From contig JAXLUI010000001.1 of assembly GCA_046329585.1 (NCBI GenBank), forward strand, positions 2,914,001 through 2,978,000: a stretch of 64,000 bases of DNA. The letters run 5' to 3'. The first letter of the stretch is position 1, and each line of letters begins with the position of its first letter. Made by a program: the position numbers and the translations under genes. The DNA comes from DLKC01 sp002478885 (lineage in GTDB: Bacteria; Bacteroidota; Bacteroidia; Chitinophagales; Chitinophagaceae). Positions 17,608 to 26,433 of this stretch are shown here, in pieces. The notes under the pieces are model-generated. The model was not told the DNA's origin. It did not search any database and saw only the letters and a list, made by a program, of their open reading frames with translations.

Positions 17608-18936
17608 GTGCAAAATTTTTTTGTTGTGACCATTGAATCTCTCTACCAGCTATTTCTAAAGCATCCATCCATTCAAACAGATACTCGAAAGTTGAAAGAA
17701 GGCGATATTTTCTTTGCGCTGAAGGGGCCAAGTTTTAATGGTAACCTTTTTGCTAAAAAAGCTTTGGAAAATGGCGCAGCTTACGCTGTTGTCGACGAAC
17801 ACTTAGAAGATGCAAACGAGAGAATTATTCAAACAACAGATGCGCTCACGGCTTTGCAGCAACTTGCAAAATACCACCGCGAGCAGTTCAGCATCCCTTT
17901 TATCGCTATAACCGGAAGCAACGGCAAAACAACCACTAAAGAATTGGTGCACGCGGCATTGAGCAGTCACTATAAAACATATACAACGCAAGGCAACCTT
18001 AACAATCATATTGGTATTCCGCTTACGCTGCTCAGCGTAAAGAAAGATGCGGAAATGGCCGTTATTGAAATGGGTGCCAATCACCAAAAAGAAATAGAAG
18101 GTTATTGCAAATATGCTTTACCCACACATGGTATTATCACTAATTGTGGTAAGGCGCACCTGGAAGGTTTTGGCGGGGTGGAGGGCGTGCGTAAAGGAAA
18201 AGGCGAGCTCTTTGATTTTATAAAGGCAACCGGCGGAGCCATTTTCGCGTTTGATGATTACGATTACCTGCATAGCATGAGCGAAGGCGTGACCAACATC
18301 AGTTGGTATGGGACGGAGAATGGAGCGATTACCGGCCATGTTATTCAAAGTGAACCATTGCTCGAAGTAGCCTTAACAAGTGGCGTTTCATTTGCCAACC
18401 TCCAAACCCAATTGGTTGGCGAGTACAATCTTCCGAATATTCTTTGCGCTGTTGCAGTGGGAAAACACTTTAATGTGCCTGAAGAAAAAATAAAGGAATC
18501 AATCGAAGCCTATGCGCCTGATAACAGCCGCTCTCAGTTAATTGAAAGTGGCACCAATAAAATTATTCTTGATGCCTACAATGCCAACCCTACAAGTATG
18601 AAAGCAGCAATTGAAAATTTCGCCAAATTACATGCAACAGGCAAAGTGCTGATGCTTGGTGGGATGATGGAACTTGGGCAGGAAAGCATTTATGAACATA
18701 AGGCAATTATTGCATTGATCGAACAATATAACTGGGATGCTGTGGTGTTAGTTGGTGGTGATTTTGGTAAAATAGCTCATGAATACGTTTTCATGAACAA
18801 CTCAACCGAAGCCGGGGAATGGCTGGCAGCACAGCACTTTGAAAATACCTATTTGCTGGTGAAGGGATCAAGAAGTATGCAAATGGAAAAAGTGTTGCAA
18901 ACATTACCTGCACAACCCGCTATTGATTCTGTCTAA
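17608..18936 (+). CDS. murF: UDP-N-acetylmuramoyl-tripeptide--D-alanyl-D-alanine ligase
   Basis: A 442-residue cytoplasmic Mur ligase that adds D-Ala-D-Ala to the peptidoglycan precursor. The N-terminal domain has SIQTDTRKLKEGDIFFALKG, the P-loop is TGSNGKTTTKE (Lys107), NLNNHIGIPLTLL follows, and the C-terminal domain includes DAYNANPTSM and MLGGMMELG, which separate MurF from other Mur ligases. No ATG precedes the conserved region. GTG 17608 gives the longest form, but GTG 17626, starting at TIESLYQLF, also fits the family N-terminus. It is not in a dcw-type cell-wall cluster. Confidence 0.94.
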   Translation: MQNFFVVTIESLYQLFLKHPSIQTDTRKLKEGDIFFALKGPSFNGNLFAKKALENGAAYAVVDEHLEDANERIIQTTDALTALQQLAKYHREQFSIPFIAITGSNGKTTTKELVHAALSSHYKTYTTQGNLNNHIGIPLTLLSVKKDAEMAVIEMGANHQKEIEGYCKYALPTHGIITNCGKAHLEGFGGVEGVRKGKGELFDFIKATGGAIFAFDDYDYLHSMSEGVTNISWYGTENGAITGHVIQSEPLLEVALTSGVSFANLQTQLVGEYNLPNILCAVAVGKHFNVPEEKIKESIEAYAPDNSRSQLIESGTNKIILDAYNANPTSMKAAIENFAKLHATGKVLMLGGMMELGQESIYEHKAIIALIEQYNWDAVVLVGGDFGKIAHEYVFMNNSTEAGEWLAAQHFENTYLLVKGSRSMQMEKVLQTLPAQPAIDSV

Positions 18937-18964
18937 TACCGGTTCGCTAAATAAGGCTTTAATT

Positions 18965-19058
18965 GTACAAGTGAGTGACCTCCCGAATCACTATCGGGAC
19001 TACTTTTGATGACATGAAAACGGAACTGTGAAACGAGCGTGGCAACCGACGATGCCAC
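18965..19058 (+). repeat. Repeat B copy 2, fused to a repeat A-type end
   Basis: It starts with GTACAAGTGAGTGA, the end shared with repeat A variants, then continues as repeat B to GATGCCAC. A perfect CCCGA/TCGGG stem (18982-18986 with 18994-18998) is present. GTGAAACGAGCG at 19028 makes a false start in frame with the downstream regulator gene. Confidence 0.85.
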
Positions 19059-19090
19059 GGAGAACAACAGCTGACCAAAAAAAATTTATT

Positions 19091-19726
19091 ATGACTATCC
19101 ATGAACGTTTCCCAATGCTGGAACCCGCATTAATCGATGAGATCGAAAAAGTGGGCGTGATCAAGACCTTTAAGGCGGGCGAAGTAATGATTCGTGCAGG
19201 GCAATACATTAAAAGCACAGTGCTTATACTCGATGGCTTTGTAAAAATTTTCAGGCAGGATACTGAAGGCGCCGAATTTTTGATGTACTACCTGCAACCC
19301 GGTAATGCCTGTGCCATTTCTATTATTTGTGCCTCCAAAGCAGAAACCAGTGAAATAAGTGCATTAGCACAGGAAGAAACGACGGCCATAATGATTCCCA
19401 TCAACTTTATGGATCTGTGGATGAGCACCTACAAAAGCTGGTATTATTTTGTATTGGAAACTTACCGCAGCAGGTTCGAAGAATTGCTTATAGTGATTGA
19501 TAATATCGCTTTCAGAAATATGGATGACCGCTTAATGTTTTACCTGAAGAGGCTCGCCGGCAGAACGGGCTCAAACATTATTACATTATCACATCAGCAG
19601 ATCGCAGATGAACTCAATACATCACGGGAGGTTATTTCCCGCCTTCTTAAAAAAATGGAACAACGTAGCCTCGTTAAACTAAACCGCAATTTTATAGAAT
19701 TTCTGGCAGCAGATATTACACTGTAA
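19091..19726 (+). CDS. Crp/Fnr-family transcriptional regulator
   Basis: A 211-residue DNA-binding regulator from ATG 19091. The frame is open back to GTG 19028, but that part is repeat B sequence. The N-terminal cyclic-nucleotide-binding-like beta-barrel runs from FKAGEVMIRAGQYIKSTVLIL to ISALAQEETTAIMIP. A dimerisation helix follows, then the HTH motif TLSHQQIADELNTSREVISRLLKKME. There are no N-terminal FNR iron-sulfur cysteines. It lies 55 bp upstream of a rhodanese and DUF983 pair, which it may control. Confidence 0.88.
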   Translation: MTIHERFPMLEPALIDEIEKVGVIKTFKAGEVMIRAGQYIKSTVLILDGFVKIFRQDTEGAEFLMYYLQPGNACAISIICASKAETSEISALAQEETTAIMIPINFMDLWMSTYKSWYYFVLETYRSRFEELLIVIDNIAFRNMDDRLMFYLKRLAGRTGSNIITLSHQQIADELNTSREVISRLLKKMEQRSLVKLNRNFIEFLAADITL

Positions 19727-19781
19727 CAAAAGTCACTGCGAAGAAGAAAGTGCTAAGGCAACTTTGTGCAAAATTCCAGAA

Positions 19782-20087
19782 ATGAGTTTCCTTAGCAAAT
19801 TGTTTGGCGGCGGCGCTGCCAATGAAAATCTAAAAAGCCTTCTGTCAGAAGGCGCTGTGCTTGTAGATGTACGCAGCAGCGAAGAGTTTAGAGCAGGGCA
19901 TGCTCAAAAAGCGATCAATATTCCACTGCAGCTTATCTCCCAATCTACTGGTAAACTAAAAGGCAAAACAGTTGTTACCGTTTGTAAAAGCGGCGCACGC
20001 AGCTCCATGGCCGTTAGCATTTTGCAACAGGCAGGTATTAAAGCATATAACGGCGGAAGCTGGACAAATTTTGCCGGCAAAAGCTAA
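19782..20087 (+). CDS. Rhodanese-like sulfurtransferase
   Basis: A single rhodanese domain of 101 residues. VLVDVRSSEEFRAGHAQKAINIP is the CH2-A region, and the active-site loop is CKSGARSS with its catalytic cysteine. ATG 19782 is chosen over TTG 19764. It is a cytoplasmic protein moving sulfane sulfur, for example in sulfide, thiosulfate or redox handling. Its place directly behind a Crp/Fnr-type regulator is a common arrangement. Confidence 0.88.
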   Translation: MSFLSKLFGGGAANENLKSLLSEGAVLVDVRSSEEFRAGHAQKAINIPLQLISQSTGKLKGKTVVTVCKSGARSSMAVSILQQAGIKAYNGGSWTNFAGKS

Positions 20088-20153
20088 TGCCGCCTTGCCG
20101 CGGGGCATAGCAACAATATTTATATGCGTACCTTGCACGCGAAAATTTCAGAT

Positions 20154-20615
20154 ATGAGCGAACAGAAAGCAAAGCCTTCTTATGTGTTAAGTGTTTTTGG
20201 CAATAAATGTCCGCGTTGCAGGCAGGGATATATTTTCCAATCAAGGAATCCATACGAATTCAAAGGGAGCCGTTATATAAAAATGGAAAAGAACTGTCCT
20301 GTTTGTGGCCAGCCTACAGAAATTGAAGTAGGCTTTTATTACGGAACAAGTTATGTGAGCTACGCACTGACGGTTGCTTTTTCTGTTACAACATTCGTTG
20401 CTTGGTGGGTGCTAATCGGCTTTTCCATCGACGATAACCGTATATTTTATTGGCTAGCACTCAATGCAGCGATGCTGGTTTTGTTGCAACCGATCTTTAT
20501 GCGGTTGTCGCGAACCTTATGGCTTAGCTGGTTTGTAAAATACGATCCCGACTGGGAAACCAATAAAATAAGGCAACCCGAGCGTATTATAAAAGAACAA
20601 ATGGGCAATTGGTAA
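20154..20615 (+). CDS. DUF983 zinc-ribbon membrane protein
   Basis: A 153-residue protein. Two CPxC pairs, CPRC and CPVC, form a likely zinc ribbon, and two membrane helices follow (YALTVAFSVTTFVAWWVLIGF and IFYWLALNAAMLVLLQPIF). It ends with WLSWFVKYDPDWE, typical of DUF983. ATG 20154 is chosen; an in-frame ATG at 20124 would add ten residues. The molecular function of DUF983 is unknown. It probably shares a transcript with the rhodanese gene and ends at a strong terminator. Confidence 0.85.
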   Translation: MSEQKAKPSYVLSVFGNKCPRCRQGYIFQSRNPYEFKGSRYIKMEKNCPVCGQPTEIEVGFYYGTSYVSYALTVAFSVTTFVAWWVLIGFSIDDNRIFYWLALNAAMLVLLQPIFMRLSRTLWLSWFVKYDPDWETNKIRQPERIIKEQMGNW

Positions 20616-20635
20616 GATGTAAGGTTTATAAATTG

Positions 20636-20668
20636 AAAAGAGGCCATAATGTGATGGCCTCTTTTTTT
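20636..20668 (+). terminator. Intrinsic terminator after DUF983 gene
   Basis: The 9-bp stem AGAGGCCAT/ATGGCCTCT has a 6-base loop, a downstream T-run and an upstream A-run. Confidence 0.88.
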
Positions 20669-20680
20669 ATGATTTTTGCT

Positions 20681-20806
20681 ACCGGCTTCGCTCGTCGTGG
20701 CATCGCCGGTTGCCACCCTCGGTTCACAGTTCTGCTTTCATGGCATCAATAGTGGTCCCGAGGCGATGGCGATTCGGGGTTTCACTCGCTTCAACATTCG
20801 GAACAT
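20681..20806 (-). repeat. Repeat B copy 3 (reverse orientation)
   Basis: Read on the minus strand it runs ATGTTCCGAATGTTGAAG, CCCCGAATCGCC, CCATGAAAGC, AACTGTGAACCGAGGG, GGCAACCGGCGATGCCAC and ends AGCCGGT. That end matches the outer end of repeat A, tying the two families together. Confidence 0.87.
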
Positions 20807-20841
20807 GCCCGGGTAGCCAGGAGTTCGGACTGTTACGTTAT

Positions 20842-22344
20842 TTACTTCTTCATATAAGTAATACCACTTATGGTTATTGATTCAACCTTCCCGTTGTTGT
20901 TTAAATTAAAGCTGTAATAGTCGTTGGGATAGTGCTTCTTTTCGTAGGTTACTTTAAAAGTATTGTAGTGGTAATGGGCTAGGCTGCCATGCAATACCGT
21001 ATTGATAATTACTTTCAGTTGATCGTTGTCATCAACAATTTTAACTGACCCGTATAATTCATCATCATAATCGCCGGCATACTCACTTAAAGCAAGCGAA
21101 GGCTTGGTGCCCATAACCTGCACCGGTACGGAAAGTAAATCCTGTTTTTTTGCTTCTGTGTGAATACTGTCATAGAGTGCTTTCATATCCGTGCTCCAGT
21201 CCCTGTCGCCACCCAAAGCAAAATAGTCGATGGCCTTAAACATTAGGGCATGCCTTACCTCCGCATGATCGAGATTGCCGAAAATATAGATGCCGAATTT
21301 TTTATCGGGCAGTTGCGCGTTAATGGCTGTGAGGCCGTCGAGGCTGCCGGTATGAAAATTCAATTTATCGCCTTTATAGTCTTGCTGAAACCAACCCATT
21401 GCATAAGTCATGAAGTTTGGTTTAGTTAAATATTGCGTTGGATAGAATTGAGACTCCGTTACCAATGTTTTTGGCTTCAGCAGGTAAATCCAGGTTTCTG
21501 GCTTAACCAGCCTTCCGCCAGTATACTTGCTGCTGTCGATCATGCACTTTACCCATTTGGCCATATCGTCGGCACAAGAGTTAACCGACCCTGCGGGTGC
21601 TATTTCGTCCGCGGTGGTTCGCTCGATCGGCACTACATGGTTGTTAACAATAAAATGTGGCGAAGTGCGGTTTTCATCTGTTACTTCTTTATTTAGTGCT
21701 TTCGTATTCGTCATGCCAAGCGGATCGAAAATTCTTTCTTTAATGAAAACGTTCCACGGTTTGCCGGAAACTTTTTCAATGATCTTGCCCGCAGTGAGAT
21801 AAAAAATATTTTGGTAAATAAAAGAAGACCGGAATGAATAAGTTGGCTTTACCAGTTTCATTTTGGCAAGCACCTGGTCGGCAGTAAGCACATTATCGCC
21901 CCATAAATAGTCGGTATTGCCTACACCGGAGTTATGTAAAAACAAATCTCTCACGGTGAGTTCTCTCGTGACATATGGGTCATACAGCTGGAAATCAGGC
22001 AGGTATTTTATTACAGGATCGTCCCAGTCAACTTTGCCTTCATCAACAAGCATAGCCATGCAGGTAGCCGTCATTGCCTTGGTGGTGGAAGCGCAGTTAA
22101 AATATGTTTTGCTGTCGACCTTTTTATCGGTGCCATATTCTCTAACGCCATAACCTTTGGTAAAAACGATCTCATCATTTTTTACAATCGCGATTGCGAT
22201 GCCTGGAACACTCCAATCTTTCATGGCCTTCTGTACATAGGCGTCGAAGACAGCGAGACTATCATTTAATGTTTTTTTGTTTTTTTGTGCATGGCTTTTA
22301 CTGAAGCTGAGTAGACCTAAAAGAACGATGAAGCAATATTTCAT
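20842..22344 (-). CDS. Exported serine hydrolase, beta-lactamase/class C PBP family
   Basis: A 500-residue protein from the ATG at 22344, which begins a signal peptide (MKYCFIVLLGLLSFSKSHAQ). The frame is open 15 codons further up. The catalytic SxxK motif is STTKAM in FNCASTTKAMTATCMAML, followed by the Tyr motif region in YQNIFYLTAGKIIEK and HTGSLDGLTAI near the third motif. A C-terminal lipocalin-like DUF3471-type domain (SLALSEYAGDYDDELYGSV) follows. The natural substrate is unknown: D-amino-acid peptides, esters or cell-wall stems are possible. There is no sign that it is a resistance enzyme. Confidence 0.87.
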   Translation of the reverse strand: MKYCFIVLLGLLSFSKSHAQKNKKTLNDSLAVFDAYVQKAMKDWSVPGIAIAIVKNDEIVFTKGYGVREYGTDKKVDSKTYFNCASTTKAMTATCMAMLVDEGKVDWDDPVIKYLPDFQLYDPYVTRELTVRDLFLHNSGVGNTDYLWGDNVLTADQVLAKMKLVKPTYSFRSSFIYQNIFYLTAGKIIEKVSGKPWNVFIKERIFDPLGMTNTKALNKEVTDENRTSPHFIVNNHVVPIERTTADEIAPAGSVNSCADDMAKWVKCMIDSSKYTGGRLVKPETWIYLLKPKTLVTESQFYPTQYLTKPNFMTYAMGWFQQDYKGDKLNFHTGSLDGLTAINAQLPDKKFGIYIFGNLDHAEVRHALMFKAIDYFALGGDRDWSTDMKALYDSIHTEAKKQDLLSVPVQVMGTKPSLALSEYAGDYDDELYGSVKIVDDNDQLKVIINTVLHGSLAHYHYNTFKVTYEKKHYPNDYYSFNLNNNGKVESITISGITYMKK

Positions 22345-22459
22345 ATACAGTGAATTTTTAAACGAAGTGTTTAAGGTAAGGAAAAACATATATGGGTTGT
22401 AAATAAAAATATGTTTACCCGGTTGCTGACCAGTGAATAGTGCTGCTCAGGGCTCTGCC

Positions 22460-22507
22460 GTACAAGAGTGCGACGCAACCGGGTACAATAGCCCTGCAAA
22501 AGCCGGG
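22460..22507 (-). repeat. Dispersed repeat A, reverse half unit abutting a stop codon
   Basis: A perfect core GTACAAGAGTGCGACGCAAC at 22460-22479. The outer AGCCGGG at 22501-22507 directly touches the stop codon of the glucosidase gene. Confidence 0.92.
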
Positions 22508-25174
22508 TTAGTCATCATCATCTTCAAAAAACTGTTTGCTCCTTTTTTCTGCAGGAGGCATCTTTTCCGACATTTCGTTAATGAGTTCCGCGACCAGCGC
22601 TGTCCAGCCCGATTGATGAGATGCTCCAAGCCCGCCGCCATCATCGCCGTGAAAATATTCGTAGAATAACACAAGGTCTTTATTCTCCGGCAAACTGTAG
22701 AACCAGTTCTCATCGCCGTGTAGTCTGCGGTTATTTTGTGTATCAAGTTCAAATAAACTAATCACTCTTTTGGTGAGCTCATGGGCTACTTCATGAAGCG
22801 TCATATAATTGCCGGTGCCTGTGGGATATTCAACTGTGAGATGATCTTCGTAAAAATCGCCGAACTTTTTCACACTTTGAATAATTAGATAGTTAATCGG
22901 GATCCAAACAGGGCCACGCCAGTTACTGTTGCCGCCAAAAAAATCTGAAGTGGAATCGCCCGGATCGTATTGAATAGAATAATCAACTCCTTTAATATTC
23001 ACCGTATAAGGGTTTTTTTCGTGGTACTTTGATAAAGCCCTTATGCCGCCTTCGGACAAGAATTCTGTTTCGTTGAGCAAGCGCTGCAGCAAGGCGGTTA
23101 GTCTATCTTTTGGTACAAGTGAGAGTAAAATCTTTTCACTGTCAGCCTTCTCTTCGTTGGGCCAGTATTTTTTGTTTTTCCTGCGGTAGGTTTCGAACCA
23201 GGTAATACGTTTATCAAAGTCTTCCAGTTTGCGCATTACGTTCTTTTCAATTACCGACACTGCGAATAAGGTTGTAAGACCAACGATACTTTGTATGCGC
23301 AGTTGTATGGGATCTGCATGTGGCGAACCAAGCATGTCGTAGAAGAATTTGTCTTCTTCATTCCATAAGCCCATTTCATTCAGGGCTTCCGAGATTAATA
23401 CGAAATGCTCAAAGAATTTGGTAGCAGTGTCTTCAAAGGAAACATCATGCATGGCAATTTCGATGGCCATGTCCATAAGATTGAGTGCATACATACCCAT
23501 CCAGCTGGTGCCATCGGCCTGCTCCTGCTCCATTTCGCTGTGAAGTTGTATGCTGCGGTTAAACACACCGATATTATCCAAACCAAGAAAGCCACCTTCG
23601 AACATATTATTCCCGTTCGGGTCTTTCCTGTTGATCCACCAGGTGAAATTGATAATGAGTTTTTGAAACACACGTTTTAAAAAAGTAATATCACCCTTTC
23701 CCGTTTTCCTTTTTTCAATATGATATACTTGCAGGGAGCTCCAGGCATGTACAGGCGGGTTAACATCACCAAAGTTCCACTCATAAGCCGGTATCTGCCC
23801 ATCGGGTTTCATATACCATTCCCGCATGATCAGTATCAGCTGGTGCTTGGCAAAAACCGGGTCTACCATCGCCATTGCAATGCAATGAAAGCCGAGGTCC
23901 CATGCCGCATACCAGGGGTATTCCCATTTGTCGGGCATTAAAATAATATCCTGGTTTTTCAGGTGCTGCCAGTCGTGGTTGCGCCCATTTTTGCGATGGT
24001 CGGAAAGTGGCGCAATGCCGTCGCTTTTCGACAGCCATTTTTCAATATCGTAATAATAAAACTGTTTACTCCAGAGAATGCCGGCCAATGCCTGGCGTTG
24101 TATATTTTTTAGGTCCTGGGAAATGTTACCGGGCAATATTTCGTCGTAGTATTCATCCGCTTCCTTCTTGCGTTGTATAAAAATTTTTTCAAAACCATGA
24201 GCGAAAGGCTCATCAAGGAACACGTCGGAAAGCCTCAGGTAAATTGTTCGGGTTGCGCCTGCTTTTATATTCAGGTTGTATACCGGTGAAAATTTTGTTC
24301 CGCTTGTATTTTTCTTCAGCGCCTCTACATTCTGTTTATCGACAACAGCATCGTTGATCGCATCTTTTACAAACTCGGTTTCGTTTGGTTTTTTAAAAAG
24401 CTTTTCATAGTTCGTTTCATTTTCGGTGAAAAAACGCGTATCGGGTTTCTGAAAATACAGGTAATAATCCTTCAGCCTCTTATGGGTTGCCTTAACCGTT
24501 GTTCTGTTCACCTCTTTTATTAGGGGTTTTTTGTCGGTAGGCGCCGATTGCCAGCGATTGTAAAACAATAATGTTGGCAGTATGGTTATAGGCGCAGCGG
24601 CTTTTCCCCTATTGGTGATGTCGATTTTTATACCAATATCTTTCTTGTTGTATTTGGCATAGGTTACGAGCACATCAAAATATTTGTTATCGTCGAATAT
24701 GCCAGTATCGAGAATTTCACATTCAGGCTCCAGCTTGCTGCGCTTGCTGTTTTCTTCAATTAGTTTGGCATATGGAAATTCCTGCTGGGGGTATTTATAC
24801 AGCATCTGCATGTAATAATGCGTGGGAATATTGTCGAGGTAGTAGTAAAGCTCCTTTACATCTTCGCCATGATTGCCCTGGTAATTGCCAAGACCAAATA
24901 ATCTTTCTTTCAAAACCTTATCTTTCCCGTTCCACATTGCAACACTAAAACACAGGTTCTGAAAAAAATCAGAAACACCGGCAATACCATCCTCGCCCCA
25001 GCGGTATGCCCTGCTGTGCGAGTCGGTGAAAGGAAAATAGTTCCAGGCATCACTGTTTTCGCTGTAATCTTCCCGCACGGTGCCCCACTGTCTTTCCGAA
25101 AGGTATGGACCCCATTGTTCAAGCGGAATCTTTTTTGTCGCGTTGACTTTAAGTCGTTGTTGCTCTGCTGTCAT
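22508..25174 (-). CDS. GH63/MGH1-like glucosidase
   Basis: An 888-residue cytoplasmic (no signal peptide) glycoside hydrolase of the MGH1-like/GH63 (alpha/alpha)6 family. ERQWGTVREDYSENSDAWNYFPFTDSHSRAYRWGEDGIAG starts the family N-terminal domain. The catalytic barrel contains WYAAWDLGFHCIAMAMVDP, PPVHAWSSLQVYH, FEGGFLGLDNIGVFNRS and the late NWRGPVWIPINYL plus HQSGWTALVAELI. The ATG at 25174 is preferred over an upstream TTG. Related proteins cleave alpha-glucosides such as mannosylglycerate- or trehalose-like compounds, but the substrate here is unknown. Confidence 0.88.
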   Translation of the reverse strand: MTAEQQRLKVNATKKIPLEQWGPYLSERQWGTVREDYSENSDAWNYFPFTDSHSRAYRWGEDGIAGVSDFFQNLCFSVAMWNGKDKVLKERLFGLGNYQGNHGEDVKELYYYLDNIPTHYYMQMLYKYPQQEFPYAKLIEENSKRSKLEPECEILDTGIFDDNKYFDVLVTYAKYNKKDIGIKIDITNRGKAAAPITILPTLLFYNRWQSAPTDKKPLIKEVNRTTVKATHKRLKDYYLYFQKPDTRFFTENETNYEKLFKKPNETEFVKDAINDAVVDKQNVEALKKNTSGTKFSPVYNLNIKAGATRTIYLRLSDVFLDEPFAHGFEKIFIQRKKEADEYYDEILPGNISQDLKNIQRQALAGILWSKQFYYYDIEKWLSKSDGIAPLSDHRKNGRNHDWQHLKNQDIILMPDKWEYPWYAAWDLGFHCIAMAMVDPVFAKHQLILIMREWYMKPDGQIPAYEWNFGDVNPPVHAWSSLQVYHIEKRKTGKGDITFLKRVFQKLIINFTWWINRKDPNGNNMFEGGFLGLDNIGVFNRSIQLHSEMEQEQADGTSWMGMYALNLMDMAIEIAMHDVSFEDTATKFFEHFVLISEALNEMGLWNEEDKFFYDMLGSPHADPIQLRIQSIVGLTTLFAVSVIEKNVMRKLEDFDKRITWFETYRRKNKKYWPNEEKADSEKILLSLVPKDRLTALLQRLLNETEFLSEGGIRALSKYHEKNPYTVNIKGVDYSIQYDPGDSTSDFFGGNSNWRGPVWIPINYLIIQSVKKFGDFYEDHLTVEYPTGTGNYMTLHEVAHELTKRVISLFELDTQNNRRLHGDENWFYSLPENKDLVLFYEYFHGDDGGGLGASHQSGWTALVAELINEMSEKMPPAEKRSKQFFEDDDD

Positions 25175-25334
25175 AAACCAAATCAATTGTCATTGATGAA
25201 ATATCACTAAAGTGATTTTCCATAATGCTCAGGCAGTCGTTAGAATCGATAAACCATGAAATTAGCATTATCCCGTCATTCAGCAAAAACAGCTGGTTGA
25301 AAGAGTGTGGTGAAATTGCAACAGCAAATTTTTT

Positions 25335-25367
25335 GTACCAGGCTTCGGTTGCGTCGCACACTTGTAC
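25335..25367 (+). repeat. Dispersed repeat A, forward, shortened spacer
   Basis: Core GTTGCGTCGCACACTTGTAC at 25348-25367. The outer CCAGGCT lies only 3 bp away instead of about 22, so the variable spacer has been lost. Confidence 0.82.
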
Positions 25368-25414
25368 TGGAGGTAAGGCTGTTCAGCGAAAAAATCAGCC
25401 ATACCGCATCCGAT

Positions 25415-26236
25415 CTACTTAGTTACATGAAAGGCCGTCGAAAAAAATTCATCTGATTTCTTGTTGAATTCGTCAGCATGATTTATAAGCGTAGCATGTG
25501 GTGAATCAGGAACAATCCATAAATATGCCTGTGCAATATTTTTGTAAATCAGAACGGTATGCTCAATAGCAATTACATCATGATCTCCACACACGATCAA
25601 TGACGGGCATTTAACTGCCTGCAGATCCTTTAGCGCAATATTTGGCTGATTCCAGTCAAGCATAAAAACTTTCCAGTTATTTTTTTCCTGTTTTGTGGTC
25701 CATTCTTTATCGTGGTAGGTATCGTAAGTCTTCTTTTCATCTTGCCATACTCCATCGGCAAAAGCTGTTGAATCGGGCCATAGATTTGCCCCGGTAGAAA
25801 CGAGCTTTATCACCTTACCCGGATGACGCATGGCAAGAACAATTGCATTAATGCCGCCATCACTCCAGCCCAGAACATATGCAGAGTCCACGTGCAGTGT
25901 ATCGAGTAAAGCGGCAAAATCGTCTGCCATCAATTCAAAGCTTAGTGAATCGCCTTCGTCGGTTGATTTGCCATGCGCACGGCCATCCGGAACAATTACT
26001 TTGTATTTTTTGGAGAAGTACGGAATATTCTTTTCAAATGCTTTAATCGATCCGCCGTTGCCGTGTATCATGAGCAATGGTTTGCCACTTCCATAAATTT
26101 CGCAGTACATTTTTATGCCGCGAATATTATAGAATTTTCCAGCGGCGGCATTATTGCCATAATCGATCTTGCTTTGAGCAAAACAGATTTGCGTTAGGCA
26201 AAGCAGCATGGTAAATAACAACAATCGTTCTTTCAT
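25415..26236 (-). CDS. Exported alpha/beta hydrolase
   Basis: A 273-residue alpha/beta-fold hydrolase from the ATG at 26236, with signal peptide MKERLLLFTMLLCLTQICFAQ. The oxyanion region is MIHGNGGS, the nucleophile elbow is GWSDGG, the acid candidate is in CGDHDVIA, and the His is in PDSPHATLINH. It is an esterase/lipase-like enzyme of unknown substrate and is not linked to an evident pathway. Confidence 0.87.
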   Translation of the reverse strand: MKERLLLFTMLLCLTQICFAQSKIDYGNNAAAGKFYNIRGIKMYCEIYGSGKPLLMIHGNGGSIKAFEKNIPYFSKKYKVIVPDGRAHGKSTDEGDSLSFELMADDFAALLDTLHVDSAYVLGWSDGGINAIVLAMRHPGKVIKLVSTGANLWPDSTAFADGVWQDEKKTYDTYHDKEWTTKQEKNNWKVFMLDWNQPNIALKDLQAVKCPSLIVCGDHDVIAIEHTVLIYKNIAQAYLWIVPDSPHATLINHADEFNKKSDEFFSTAFHVTK

Positions 26237-26370
26237 TGTAAATATTGAGGAATTAAAAATAGTAAGAAATGACTTTTTTTGCATGAACTGAATCAGTAAA
26301 AAGACAGTGCATGATTGATCTTGTCAGCCTGGGCAAGTGTTTTACATGCAGTGCCGCACAAGGCGATAAC

Positions 26371-26417
26371 GTACAGGGTGCGACGCAACAGGTGACGCCA
26401 CTTGTAGAAATGCCGGG
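26371..26417 (-). repeat. Dispersed repeat A, reverse half unit
   Basis: Core GTACAGGGTGCGACGCAAC at 26371-26389, one base shorter than consensus. The outer GCCGGG is at 26412-26417, 17 bp from the end of the methyltransferase gene. Confidence 0.85.
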
Positions 26418-26433
26418 CCCACAAGAATAAAAA

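Noticed and set aside
20842..22344. Serine hydrolase as a beta-lactam resistance gene
   Set aside because: The SxxK motif only places it in the broad class C/PBP family; the lipocalin-like tail and lack of resistance context argue for another substrate.
22433..22669. Open frame across repeat A and the end of the GH63-like gene
   Set aside because: It combines the repeat with antisense of the glucosidase coding region; no independent support.
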